The notes: generated by a model not told the origin, from the sequence alone. A stretch of 64,000 bases of DNA from Centrapalus pauciflorus (GCA_020465985.1 JAANYP010002630.1:521253-585252), one strand, 5' to 3'. Shown: positions 39,988 through 49,627, counted from the stretch's first letter. Program-made: numbers and translations.

Positions 39988-39990
<3 letters not shown>
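39576..39990. mobile_element. MITE-like element flanked by (TA)n on both sides
   Basis: AATCAGGTTCATCAGTGTACC on the left against GTAC...TGAACCTGATT on the right. The interior has many GTGAATGATCATTCAC-type palindromes (39620-39800). Both edges abut (TA)n arrays. Non-coding. Confidence 0.78.

Positions 39991-40080
<90 letters not shown>
39991..40080. repeat. (TA)n microsatellite, left flank of the copia element
   Basis: About 45 TA units running directly into the 5' LTR. Confidence 0.96.
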
Positions 40081-40083
<3 letters not shown>

Positions 40084-40299
40084 ACAATTAATGGATGATG
40101 AATTTTTTCTTCTTTTACCAAGTGTCAAGCAACATCAAATAGTAATTTCATTAAATAGGGAATAGTGATTTTTTTGTATATAAATAGGTTCATCAAGATT
40201 TATCAAAGGATGAATTTATAGAGAAAGATATATGCATCAAAAGGGTTTTCACAACTCTTGGTGATTTCTTAATATCTGAGTTTCTGTTAGATTATAACA
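40080..40299 (+). repeat. 5' LTR of the copia-derived element
   Basis: Ends ATTATAACA at 40299, matching the 3' LTR end. It has TGGATGATGAATTTT and ACCAAGTGTCAAGCAAC blocks parallel to the 3' LTR, and a TATATAAATAG box at 40177-40187. The first bases merge with the TA array, so the TG start cannot be seen. Confidence 0.7.
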
Positions 40300-40316
40300 C
40301 GTTATCAGCACGAGGA
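40300..40316 (+). other. Primer-binding-like site
   Basis: CGTTATCAGCACGAGG directly follows the 5' LTR. I recall this sequence at the same place in other plant copia elements, where an internal stretch of initiator tRNA-Met is thought to prime. That assignment is from memory. Confidence 0.55.
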
Positions 40317-40436
40317 GCTCAATATCTCAACCAAATCAAGAATCACCATTCACTCAAGGTATGAAATAAATTGAAAACAAAATATATGGTTAAAGACCAT
40401 AATTAACAACTAAATGACTACATATTGGATACAAGG

Positions 40437-40690
40437 ACTACTAACGTTTACTAAACTTTTATTTATATATACTAACATTTATTCTTTTTCTTATTCTTAT
40501 TACTAACATTTATGGAAGGCTAAGCCTCCTACTTATTTATGTTAACTAACATCTATTTATTGTTACTAACATTTACTTTCCGCAACTAACATTTATTTAT
40601 GCAATCTAACATTTATTTTCTGTTTACTAACATTTATTTACGCAATCTAACAATCTGACATTTATTTAATTTATGAATACTAACAATTAT
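40437..40690 (+). repeat. Degenerate tandem array of TACTAACATTTAT
   Basis: About ten copies of (T)ACTAACATTTAT, spaced 15-35 bp in the element leader. A good splice donor (CAAG|GTATGA, about 40356-40361) precedes them and TTGTATTGCAG (to about 41149) follows, so the array could lie in a leader intron. Confidence 0.65.
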
Positions 40691-40854
40691 GATTATTGAT
40701 TCTTTTACATATCTTATATTTAATCCGTCATTAAACTTATTTATACACATCCTTTATGTCAATAACATTTTTCTTAAATTACATTTCTAATCATCATTTT
40801 TATATTAAAGAGACATTATCCTCCAAATCTTTTTTTTATAAAATCCACAACGGA

Positions 40855-40918
40855 TTTATAACCGTTGAACGGTTATATTTTTGACCGTTTAATGGTCGAA
40901 TTTTTTTTCTATAAATAT
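40855..40918 (+). promoter_or_regulatory. Promoter-like palindrome and TATA box
   Basis: The inverted repeat TATAACCGTTGAACGGTTATA (40857-40877, one base per half below) is followed by GACCGTTTAATGGTC and then CTATAAATAT at 40909-40918. The 53-aa ORF starts 92 bp beyond. The arrangement is that of a core plant promoter; CCGTT boxes resemble MYB sites. Activity is not shown. Confidence 0.45.
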
Positions 40919-41009
40919 CCGATACTAAACCTCATTATTTCACAAACTACATTCTCCTACCTTCCTTTAAAAATAAATAAAAAAAATTTTTTTACTTAGT
41001 TGAAGGCGG

Positions 41010-41171
41010 ATGAAGATGCTAAGCCCGTTTTTAATTTTTATCAGTGTATTGATTTTGGCACTCTTCTATTGTTTGTTCCAACTACCATGGGATGAGATGT
41101 ATCCTTTTCTGATTATGTTTTCATTTATTCTCTCATTTTATTGTATTGCAGTTCTTATTGAAATAAATTAG
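41010..41171 (+). CDS. Small ORF, 53 aa, two predicted membrane segments
   Basis: ATG at 41010, stop TAG at 41169-41171. The protein starts MKMLSPFLIFISVLILALFY, then LFQLPWDEMYP, and ends with a second hydrophobic stretch FLIMFSFILSFYCIAVLI. Two hydrophobic segments joined by a short acidic turn suggest a small membrane protein. It lies in the leader of the copia-derived element, before the gag start, behind a TATA box. I do not recognise a family. Its short length means chance cannot be excluded, but the ordered promoter, ATG and stop make it worth recording. Confidence 0.4.
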   Translation: MKMLSPFLIFISVLILALFYCLFQLPWDEMYPFLIMFSFILSFYCIAVLIEIN

Positions 41172-41215
41172 TGTTGATTTTATGTTGTTTTAAAAAATTC
41201 TTTTTGATAGTCTCA

Positions 41216-41281
41216 ATGGCAAATATTGAGAAGATACTATTTGCTGCATTAGACGTAAATGGCTGGGTAGACCCTCTTTAG
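41216..41281 (+). pseudogene. Copia gag N-terminus, truncated
   Basis: ATG at 41216 opens MANIEKILFAALDVNG, the typical start of plant copia gag (compare the usual M-S/A-N-hydrophobic-K...F-ALD-GxNY pattern), then runs to a stop at 41279-41281. The GxNYL continuation and the whole capsid-like core are absent. Confidence 0.65.
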
Positions 41282-41354
41282 GGATTGGAAAGCTAATATT
41301 ACGTAAAATTTCTTTATATCTCTGATTTTTTTTTTGAATCTTGATTTCAGAAAA

Positions 41355-41618
41355 ATGAAATTCATCAGAGCACTCACTAAAGCAGCTAGAGATACCGACA
41401 AAAGAATTGTCGATATAAAGAAACTCATAGAGAAATATAGCCTTAAAAGGGAAAAAATCTCTAAGAAGCTTATTGCATGTCCATGTGACAAAAGGCGAAA
41501 ATTGCTCATGAAACAAATAATCGTATCCGGAAACATAGATTTTTGGACATCGATACATGAATCAAAATTGCTTAACAGAAAGCTAATTTATGATACTATA
41601 GATTTAATCGCTATGTAG
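41355..41618 (+). CDS. ORF of 87 aa, lysine-rich, unknown
   Basis: ATG at 41355 directly after a good 3' splice-site match (TTGATTTCAG, 41341-41350). The protein is basic: MKFIRALTKAARDTDKRIVD, then KKLIEKYSLKREKISKKL with heptad-like hydrophobics, then CPCDKRRKLLMKQ, and ends IYDTIDLIAM. It occupies the position of the missing gag core and shows no copia capsid motif that I can recognise. It may be an exon of a captured gene or an unrecognised gag variant. Confidence 0.4.
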   Translation: MKFIRALTKAARDTDKRIVDIKKLIEKYSLKREKISKKLIACPCDKRRKLLMKQIIVSGNIDFWTSIHESKLLNRKLIYDTIDLIAM

Positions 41619-41639
41619 AATTTTCCAGTATCATGAATG

Positions 41640-41812
41640 TAAAGCTAGTTCTTCCCAGGATCCTGAAGATCTTTGTTTTAGATATGGAATGATTGGCCAC
41701 TGGCCAAGAACTTGTCGCACATCGCCTCATTTCTCTAAGCTGTATCAGGATTCTCTTAAAAGAAAAATAAAGGAAGTCAACTTTACTGATCTTTCTGATA
41801 AATTAAACTAAT
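41640..41812 (+). pseudogene. Copia gag C-terminus with damaged zinc knuckle
   Basis: The frame reads CFRYGMIGHWPRTCRTSPHF, then KLYQDSLKRK and NFTDLSD. This is the copia CCHC knuckle and the usual following helix, but the second cysteine (CxxC) is replaced by tyrosine. In active elements the knuckle binds element RNA for packaging. A ...TTTTCCAG splice-acceptor-like site lies just before it. Confidence 0.75.
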
Positions 41813-42054
41813 TATAAAGCAAAGAAATATGTTGAGTTTTAACAATATGCCCCAAAATTGGTATAAAACTCAAACTATGGTAATAGAGAATAAAGATTTT
41901 TTATGTGTATCATGAATGTAAAACATATACTTAAAAATCTACGAACATTTGGTTCTGTTTATATTATACATATATGAATATGATTGAATCACACATGGTA
42001 ATCAAAAGGAAATATTATGATATTGGAACATTGAGTTTATGACATAACAGATTA

Positions 42055-42150
42055 GATCATCCAGGAACAACAATGATGCAAAATGATATTGAATGTACAC
42101 ATAAGGCATTCATCGAAGGACCAGAAGATTCCTCAAAAGGTAAAATGTTT
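42055..42150 (+). pseudogene. Copia pol remnant: GAG-pre-integrase segment
   Basis: Reads DHPGTTMMQNDIECTHKAF, corresponding to the conserved (R)LGHPG-MM--II---H segment just before the integrase zinc-binding site. The preceding bases (41825-42054) give broken pieces of the protease region such as NMPQNWYKTQT. The homology stops at about 42150. Confidence 0.65.
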
Positions 42151-42420
42151 CTATGTATATATCTTATTATTTTGAGAAAACTTTATGAAACATTTACCAA
42201 CAAATCAAACTATACGTAGCCATAAACCATAAGTTCATGTACCATGATAACTTTATAGTTTAGCATGATCAGTTGAACCATCCCGGTTAAATACTAATAA
42301 TAATTTATATGGGTAATCATTGAATAACCAGAAGATTATTTAAAAGCTTGATACAATGATTTTACATGTTATTTTGCTCTCAATAAAATTATTAACCATA
42401 ACTACAAATATTGTTTATAT

Positions 42421-42501
42421 ATATAGATATTAAAGGGAAAGAGAAAGAGAAAGAAGCAAATTTTACAGATCTCCCCGATGACCCATTCAGCCCCGTAAAA
42501 T
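42421..42501 (+). pseudogene. Second gag-tail-like segment
   Basis: A TATATATAG|ATATTAAAG acceptor-like site is followed by KGKEKEKEANFTDLPDDPFS and a stop. It parallels the end of the gag fragment at 41760-41812 (KRKIKEVNFTDLSD). Finding two gag tails in one element, one of them downstream of a pol segment, is abnormal and suggests rearrangement. Confidence 0.5.
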
Positions 42502-42594
42502 AATAATATAAACTCAATAATAAGATAACATTAATAACCACAACATAGTATTAATAACCACAACACATAAAACAATAAAACTCACAAATGAAAA

Positions 42595-43059
42595 TCATTT
42601 GTCAGTTTTAGATGGCTGACCCTTTTCAAAAACATCTCGAGAGGGAGCAGAATTAACTTCTGGTTGTTGGGACTCCACTGGCTCCTGAGGCTGTGGTGGT
42701 TGAGGAGGTTGCATTGGCACTGCATTCCTTTCTATCCAATAACGATATGGCGGCATACTTGGTGGAGGAGGGACCGCGAATCCCCAGCTATGGGTTACAG
42801 TCCTTATAAGAAAAGACTGCCATCGTATAAATCTATCAATATATAACATATGGGTATGAATATCGTCCAGATAGAACCCCAATCGATCATTACTTCTAAC
42901 ATAAGTGCGTTCCTGTCGTGGTACCATTATGAGTTCTCTAAGATCCGGCTGATCTAGTCGTCTTTTCTGCCTTCTTTCCTCTCGATTATTAAAAGACTCC
43001 ATAGAAAGATTTAGGTCGAAATCTTCTCGACTTTGTTCTTGTTGTTTTCCTGGCTCCAT
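42595..43059 (-). CDS. Antisense ORF (154 codons) in place of the integrase core
   Basis: Minus-strand ATG at 43059, stop at 42595. The frame is open further upstream to 43206, but the ATG at 43059 lies 58 bp after a TATATAAG box (43117-43124), which favours this start. Protein in order: Gln/Glu-rich N-terminus with FDLNLSMES (an EAR-like DLNLS motif), basic patch REERRQKRRLDQ, central LGFYLDDIHTHMLYIDRFIR and WQSFLIRTVTHSWG, then a Pro/Gln-rich tail (PPPPSMPPYRYW, QPPQPPQPQEP). No domain is recognised. It lies exactly between the GAG-pre-integrase remnant and the integrase C-terminus. Codon content is not A/T-random, unlike the surroundings. It could be a captured gene, an element-family antisense gene, or fortuitous. 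Confidence 0.5.
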   Translation of the reverse strand: MEPGKQQEQSREDFDLNLSMESFNNREERRQKRRLDQPDLRELIMVPRQERTYVRSNDRLGFYLDDIHTHMLYIDRFIRWQSFLIRTVTHSWGFAVPPPPSMPPYRYWIERNAVPMQPPQPPQPQEPVESQQPEVNSAPSRDVFEKGQPSKTDK

Positions 43060-43116
43060 GGATGTGTGTATGTGTTTAGATGGTTTGTTGTATTGATTTC
43101 TTTCACGCCGAGCTTT

Positions 43117-43124
43117 CTTATATA
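43117..43124 (-). promoter_or_regulatory. TATA box ahead of the antisense ORF
   Basis: Minus-strand GTATATAAGAAA. A start about 30 bp downstream would leave a leader of about 30 nt before the ATG at 43059. Confidence 0.45.
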
Positions 43125-43212
43125 CTACTAGCTTGAATAAACTTAAGCGTATCTCGTACGCCAAATAGAATAAAAAGGTTCTAATATTTATTTGTGATAT
43201 TACCAATTCGCA

Positions 43213-43500
43213 TTAAGCCAACAAGTTATCATACTTTCTCCCCATACGAAATGATATTTGGTCAAGAATCAAATATATCACATCTATTTTTTATTAAATA
43301 GTAAATATTCTGAATTGCTCCACCAAACCGCATAAAGATGGGTACTCAAAAGAATGTTGGGAAATTATGTTGGGTATGAAATCCCCTTTATTATAAAATA
43401 AAATGAATCACTAACAGTTGATGTCATTACGACACATTGTGCTAGTTGCCATTTTAAAAGGGCAATATTTCCAACATCAGGGGGAGAGAATAAACAAATT
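43213..43500 (+). pseudogene. Copia integrase C-terminal region, broken
   Basis: Reads PTSYHTFSPYEMIFGQESNI (the conserved R-PTSYH--SP-Q--FG--PNISHL segment), then APPNRIKMGTQKNVGKLCWV and CHFKRAIFPTSGG (conserved APPQRTKMGPQRRLGI-VG and CHF---FPTLGG). Frames carry stops. The DDE catalytic core that should precede it is absent. Confidence 0.8.
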
Positions 43501-44639
43501 TATAAGCTGTAATGAATTATCATATTGATCCTCGTAATAAAAGGTACTGGGATAATTCATTTACATATTTTTGGCAAATCTGTTGGGAGATACATTTACT
43601 GATTTAAAGAAAGTAACCAAGTCGCATATTTGGTTATTAATGCTTCAGTAAATATTGATATTTTCAGAAATGAAGATTATTATTGATTAATGAGCCTAAG
43701 ACATGCCTGAAGCATGATAGGCAGTCGATTCCAAAGAAAAGTATTCTAAAAATAATAATAATAATAAAAATAATAGACATGATGGTTCTAGAAGAACCTC
43801 AGGCGCCTGAATGAAAATAAGGAGATCTCGATAAAATTATATCATGTCTAAAACTATATGGAATCGATCGAAATAAAATCGACGTCGATGATATTTATCT
43901 ATTAGCGCTATATTTAAAAACGATGATTATGAATAATAGTCTGCAGACATGTTCTCTTAGAGAAAAGGAGACTACTAGATGTGTAGGATGTACACATAAA
44001 GTTGTGGATGAAAATTTCATAAAAGTCCATATTTTCCAAATCTATACGTAAAGCAAATAGTATAGATGATTTGAGTGATTTGACCACACATATCCAACAT
44101 ACTATACTTGGTCTTCACTTGTAGTATAAATACCATATATTGATGTATCAATGATGGTGCGAATAATATGAAATTTTCTCTCTATTTCTACTACTTTTAC
44201 ACATATCATAAAGTAGTCTGTACACATAAAGTTGTACAAATATATGTATAGAGATTAATTTAATGCATATATAATGCACACAAAATTTAAGGAAATATTC
44301 TCCTATGGTGGATACAGTTATAACAGATATATTAATCTATCAATAAAAGATAGATTTGATATGCGTCTATTAAAATTATTTTATTCTAAAAGTCCTACTT
44401 ATACAGAGATTCCTTGAAGGATATAAAATTTTTGAAACATGTCTCGAGATTTATCCTATGAGCTCATAGTTATAATGCAATAAGCATGTATTATGATTAC
44501 ATTGCTAAAGGACAGAAGTATGTTACATAATTATACAATATGTCATGAATATAGTTATGGTCTATTTATAAGACTAACTTGACATATACAATTTTATGAA
44601 AATCCTCGAAGGATTTATTTAAAAATGCCAGAAGCATTA
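43501..44639 (+). pseudogene. Degenerate copia pol linker and RT N-terminal part
   Basis: Scattered recognisable pieces: TCLKHDRQSIPKKS (linker LKRGRPIGSKDK), KLYGIDRNKIDVDDIY (W-R-EI-VDDIFAY), and near 44590-44660 a MKILEGF ... KCQKH piece (MKIPEGFKMPEA). Many stops and deletions; not translatable as one protein. Confidence 0.6.
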
Positions 44640-45535
44640 AAAGTAAAACCCAAAGAAATGTATTCAAAGATCTTTAGAAATAATCTACGTTGATGATCTA
44701 AACACGAGGAAATTGAAGAAGTAATTGTGTTTTCTAAAGAAAGAATTCGAAATGAAAGACCTTGGAAAACCAAATATTGTCTTGGTTTACAAATTGAAGA
44801 TATACATAATGGTATAATTGTGCATCAATCAAATTATACGGAAAAGGTCTTAAAATGTTTCAATATTGACAAAGCGAATTCTTTAAGCACAACCTATGGT
44901 GGTTAGATCGCTTAAACGTTGAATAAAATCCATATCATCCTTGTGAAGAAAATGAGGAATTGCTTGGTCCAGAAGTACCATATCTTAGTGCAATTGGAGC
45001 TTTAATGTGTCTTACTAACTGTACAAGACCTGACATTTCTTTTGCAGTAAATCTTTTAGCAAGATTTAGTTCAGCTCCTACACAACGACACTGGACGGGA
45101 GTCAAACATATTTTTCGATACCTTCGAGGAACTATTGATCTGGGACTATTTTATTCTAACAATTCCAAAGAAGGTTTACTTGGTTATGCAGATGCAGGTT
45201 ATTTATCTGATCCTCACAAAGCAAGATCTCAAACAGGATACGTATTTTTAAATGGAGAAAATAGCAAATGTCCAACACTGATTTATGAAGACAATGCAGC
45301 TTGCGTGACGCAAATGAAAGAATGATATGTCAAAAGTGACAGAAACAAACATATCCCACCAAGAGTTTTCTCATACACGCAAGATCTTATAAAGGACAAA
45401 CAGATTGAAATGAAATATATTCAATCAAGCAATAACTCAGCAGATCTTTTTACGAAGGCGCTTCCAAAAGCAATTTTCAGAAAACACGTTCATGATATTG
45501 GATTGCGACACGCGCATAACATGTGATATCTTTAT
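44640..45535 (+). pseudogene. Copia RT C-terminus and RNase H remnants
   Basis: Contains a YVDDL-like catalytic motif (about 44680-44700), MKDLGK-(T)KYCLGLQIE, then an intact stretch (44960-45325) with YLSAIGALMCLTNCTRPDIS, ARFSSAPTQRHWTGVKHIFR and YADAGYLSDPHKARSQTGYV. The RNase H frame jumps from FLNG to NSKCPTLIYEDNAACVTQMK, so about 60-70 residues including conserved acidic active-site residues are deleted. The end reads IQSSNNSADLFTKALPK, the usual copia terminus. Confidence 0.88.
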
Positions 45536-45677
45536 GGATGACAACTTGAGGGGGAGTCAACCACTCGCTGTACTCTTTTTCCCTTAGCTAAAGTTTTTTC
45601 CCACTGAGTTTTTCTTTAGCAAATGTTTTTAATGAGGCAGCACTTTATGGTTGAACTCTTATATAAAATTATCATCC

Positions 45678-45686
45678 AAGGGGGAG
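45678..45686 (+). other. Polypurine tract
   Basis: AAGGGGGAG directly before the TG of the 3' LTR, where plus-strand DNA synthesis is primed in LTR elements. Confidence 0.8.
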
Positions 45687-45937
45687 TGTTATAAATACAT
45701 AAAATATGTGGATGAATAATTGTACTCTTACACCAAGTGTAGAAGCAACCCCCAATAGTAGTAGAAGTGATAGGTAATAGTAAAAATTGTCTCTCATTTT
45801 GTTCTATAAAAGGAGATGATGAGTTGATATGCAAGATAGATGAAAAATATATATGAAAGAATTTCTACTAAATCTTCTTCTTCCATATTGTTAGAGTTTA
45901 GCCTCAAATAGTTTAGTCTCAAAGTTATTAAAAATAT

Positions 45938-45941
<4 letters not shown>
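45687..45941 (+). repeat. 3' LTR of the copia-derived element
   Basis: 255 bp starting TGTTATAAATAC and ending AAATATAACA (terminal TGTTAT...ATAACA). Contains ACCAAGTGTAGAAGCAAC and a CTATAAAAGG box. It is followed at once by (TA)n. Confidence 0.85.

Positions 45942-46027
<86 letters not shown>
45942..46027. repeat. (TA)n microsatellite, right flank of the copia element
   Basis: About 43 TA units, mirror of the array at 39991-40080. Insertion into one TA array would explain both, with the 5-bp duplication hidden in the repeat. Confidence 0.96.
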
Positions 46028-46035
<8 letters not shown>

Positions 46036-48388
46036 CACACACATATTATGTATATGTATATGTATATGTATATTATTTTTATATATAATTAAATTTTATC
46101 TAAAACCATGGAAAGTACAATTGTTTCACATATTTTTCCAACAAAAGATTCATTCAAATACTAAAACCTTCCAAAGATCTTGCAAAATACCTATATCATT
46201 CATGTTGATCGACCAATCATCGTAATCTAATTCTCATGTCTATTAGGTTTCGAAGTCACCCATTTCTCCATATAATGACTTTTTTTTTTCCACTTATAAT
46301 TGCAAGTACAATATCATATGATAATATGTCATGCCATCCCCAACCAAAGAAATCCAATAAGCGTGATCAATCATCAAATAATGGAGGTCTTGGTTTTTAG
46401 ACAGACTAACTTTTCTAGATATAATATTTAAAACATGCGTTTGGCTGCATAATACCGACATATTTTTTTTCAGATGTACCAATATTATATATGAATTTTC
46501 TATGCACGTGATGCATGTACTTAGAATTGACATGTTAATATGATACATGAATTTTTCAATGACCAGATAAAAGGATGAATGACAAATTTCAACTGACTGG
46601 ACAATGGTTTGCTAATGCGTCATGATGGCCATTTGACCGAGCGACATGACAATTAGACTGCATGACATGTCATTTTGATATAAATTAAATTATTAATTAT
46701 TATTACTGTTCTTGAATGTATTTAAATAGTCTTATTTCTTCTACTAACGTTCTTGATCAATTGCTACCCTCGTCGCTGTGTGACACATCACCAAACAATG
46801 CCAAAAATCACAACACTAAAATCTGAATAAGAAAATAAAAATCGTAATAAAGACAAAAAACCCAAAATATGACTTTCAAAAACAAAATTTGGGACGAGAC
46901 AAAAGAAGCCCTTAACACTAAAAACCTAGAAATCTAACCTTATATCTAGATATCATATAAAAAATGAATCAATAGAAACCCAAAAATCTAAAACGTAGAA
47001 TTCAAACCCCAAATCTAATAATCTAGAAACCCAAAAATCTAAAACGTAAACATATCGAAACATAAAGTACCTGAATATAAATAGAGAAAAAACTAGAAAG
47101 ATTGGAATAAAAAATTGTAGAAATCGATGGCGAAGGTGGTAGCGTTCGTTGACGGTCATCATCACCAGAATAGAAGAAACCAAGAACAATAGTGATGTGA
47201 CGAATGACGATAATAGAGGAGAGAATGGACGTGACTACCGTTTTAAGAGGGCATTACCAACTTTGAAGAGAACAGATTCCGACGATGGAAGGGATCTTAC
47301 TGGAAGACAACATGGTTAACGAATCACACATTTAATCGCTTGGGCTTGAATGATTGATTTCCTTTTTTTTTATTTAAACATTTGGTTTTTTTTCTATTTC
47401 TTTTATAATTCCACATCATTATCATTATCATAAAATAAAGAAGAAAAGTCACATCTATAGTTTTAACATGTATAAATGATTATCGTGTGGTGTATCAATT
47501 TATTATTATAAAATTAAAATACATGTATCATACGAGTATAAAAAATTCATATATCATTTTATGTAAAAAGTATGATAACACGCTTGTTAACAATTACATT
47601 TTACTTTTCTCATCTTGAGGGTGAAAACCATGTGTGAAAGAGTGCATTGTGGACACCTTGATGATCCATTATTACTCAAGAACCCATAAACACTTGGCAT
47701 TGGCATGATTAAGTGGTCCCAAGTCATTAACACATTTAGGAACAACTCCATCAACTAATTGCACAAAGTTCAAGAAATAAAAATGTTTATTTTCCCCAAT
47801 AAATAAATACTATAAGAAAATAAAAGATGTTAAAAGTAAGAAAATGTGACATTTAGAAATCCTATAAATTTTTCATAATTTTGTGATTAAGTTTTTAAAC
47901 TCTTTTTTTCTGATTCTTTGAGTTCTTAAACTATTTTTGTGTTATTCAAGAGTATATTGTTTGACTTGTTTGATTGGTTACCAAACAAGTAACTTTTGTT
48001 TTTTTCATCCGGTTAACATTGAAAAACACTCACAATCTTTACCCATTTTATATTAGCGACTAAGTCCTTAAATTTTTTGTATTGTCAGTTGTATTTTACC
48101 AGTTCATCTAGTAGCCAATAAAAAAGATATAGTTTTAAATAAGACAAAAACAGTTAAGAAACTGAAACAATAATGAAAAAAGTTTAGAGACTTAATCATA
48201 AAAATGAAAAAAGTTTATAATATTTTTTCAATATTAACCCTTATATTACTATACAATGTAGTTGTGGTTGGATCATAATCTAATATACATTACTAGTTTT
48301 GTTTTTTAGTTCCGACCATGACCTTGGATTTCTAATTGAGGCAATAAAGATAAATTTTCTTTTACTTACATTTCATAATACATTTAAT
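46028..48388. other. Intergenic DNA, no supported gene
   Basis: Contains a short tandem of CCCAAAAATCTAAAACGTA words (46975-47060) and an unidentified, slightly GC-richer segment at 47120-47320 around ATGGCGAAGGTGGTAGCG. A low-complexity minus-strand frame spans part of this but has no domain. Confidence 0.45.
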
Positions 48389-48823
48389 AGAGAATTTCAT
48401 ATGTATCATTGTAAACTTTTAATATTACACATATATATCCTTTTACATCCTTCTAAATTTTTAAATCTTACAAAATTCTTTATTACATATATATTCTTCT
48501 AAATCTTTAAATCTCACGTGTATATCTAAATGACTATTTTAAATTTATTTTATCATTTAATTTTTGTTTTAAATATCTAAACTACCATATTAAATCCCAA
48601 CAAAAATAAATTAAAAAATAAAGAAATATCATTTATAATTTATTCAATAATAAATTAATTAAAAAATGATAATTAATCTTTTTTTAAACGATGTCATTAA
48701 ATTTAAAATTGTCATTCGGATATATATGTGAGATTTAAATGTTTAGAAGGATATATATATAATAAAAAAGTTTGTAAGGATATATGCGTAATATTAAAAA
48801 ATTACGATATACGAAATTCTCTC
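48389..48823. repeat. MITE-like element with about 140-bp imperfect inverted arms
   Basis: The left arm starts AGAGAATTTC and the right arm ends GAAATTCTCT. Inner blocks TAAATCTCACGTGTATAT and ATATATATGTGAGATTTA, and CTTCTAAAT / ATTTAGAAG, are also paired. Non-coding; superfamily not resolved. Confidence 0.7.
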
Positions 48824-49627
48824 TAAATTTAAAGGTGTTCAACCCTTATCTGTAAAATAATATCACATCCATTCAATACAACTTCTTTATTGCAAAGCCT
48901 CTAACTTTTTTTTTTACAATATATGTATAATATTAACAAAATCTGTTGAAAAACTTTGGTCGTGTTTAGTAAAAAAACTAGTCATTTTTAATTTCAGTTT
49001 TACAGTTCATAGTTTTCATGAAAAAAACAAATGTTTCTATAAAAAGTGAAAATTTGTTTAGATGATTAAGTTTTAGTTTTAGGGAAAATGAGATAGGTCC
49101 ATTATAAAGTAAGAAAAATATGATAGATGGTAGAAAATGAAGAAAGAGAAAGAAAGTATTATTAATAGAGAGTATGAAATGTGATATTTTAAAAAGTGAA
49201 ATGAAAATTAAATGAATTGTTAATAAAAAAATACAAGTATTCATTTTTTTTGAAAAATGAGATAAAAATTTTAAAAATTTTCATTAATTAAACACACTCG
49301 GAGTATCTTTTACTCTATTGTAGAGTTTAGTTATAAATTAAATTCTCACTCAAGTTAGTATTAGTAGAAAACCGTCATTATTGAAAAAATGTTAAAAATA
49401 AAATTAAAACAAAATTAAGGATTTTTTAGACTATGATATAATAAAATACAATATATAAATGATTTTAAGTTTTAAGGAGTTTCTATTTCTATGTTATTTG
49501 ATAGATAAAAACAGAAAGAATGATATTTAGGAATTTGTAGTTATTATTCTATGTAAACGATAGAAAGAATTTAAAAAATAATATATAAAAAAATATTTTA
49601 CTCATTTTTATTTACATGTTTTTTTTC
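48824..49627. other. A/T-rich intergenic DNA, no gene seen
   Basis: No domain, RNA gene or clear element ends. Confidence 0.5.

Larger units (their letters stand above)
40080..45941 (+). mobile_element. Defective Ty1/copia-derived element carrying non-retroviral ORFs
   Basis: Order on the plus strand: 5' LTR, primer-binding-like site, leader with a repeat array, promoter-like palindrome and 53-aa ORF, gag start, 87-aa ORF, gag zinc knuckle, GAG-pre-integrase remnant, second gag-tail-like segment, antisense ORF, integrase C-terminus, RT/RNase H remnants, polypurine tract, 3' LTR. The flanks are (TA)n on both sides. gag, the integrase catalytic core and most of the RT are missing or broken, so the element cannot move by itself. 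The two LTRs share layout (ACCAAGTGT block, TATA box, TATAACA end) but differ strongly, so the element is old or is a recombinant of two relatives. Confidence 0.82.

Noticed and set aside
41190..41558. 122-codon minus-strand frame opposite the 87-aa ORF
   Set aside because: Only one strand is likely to code. The plus-strand frame has a splice acceptor and start in register; the minus frame has no promoter or motif.
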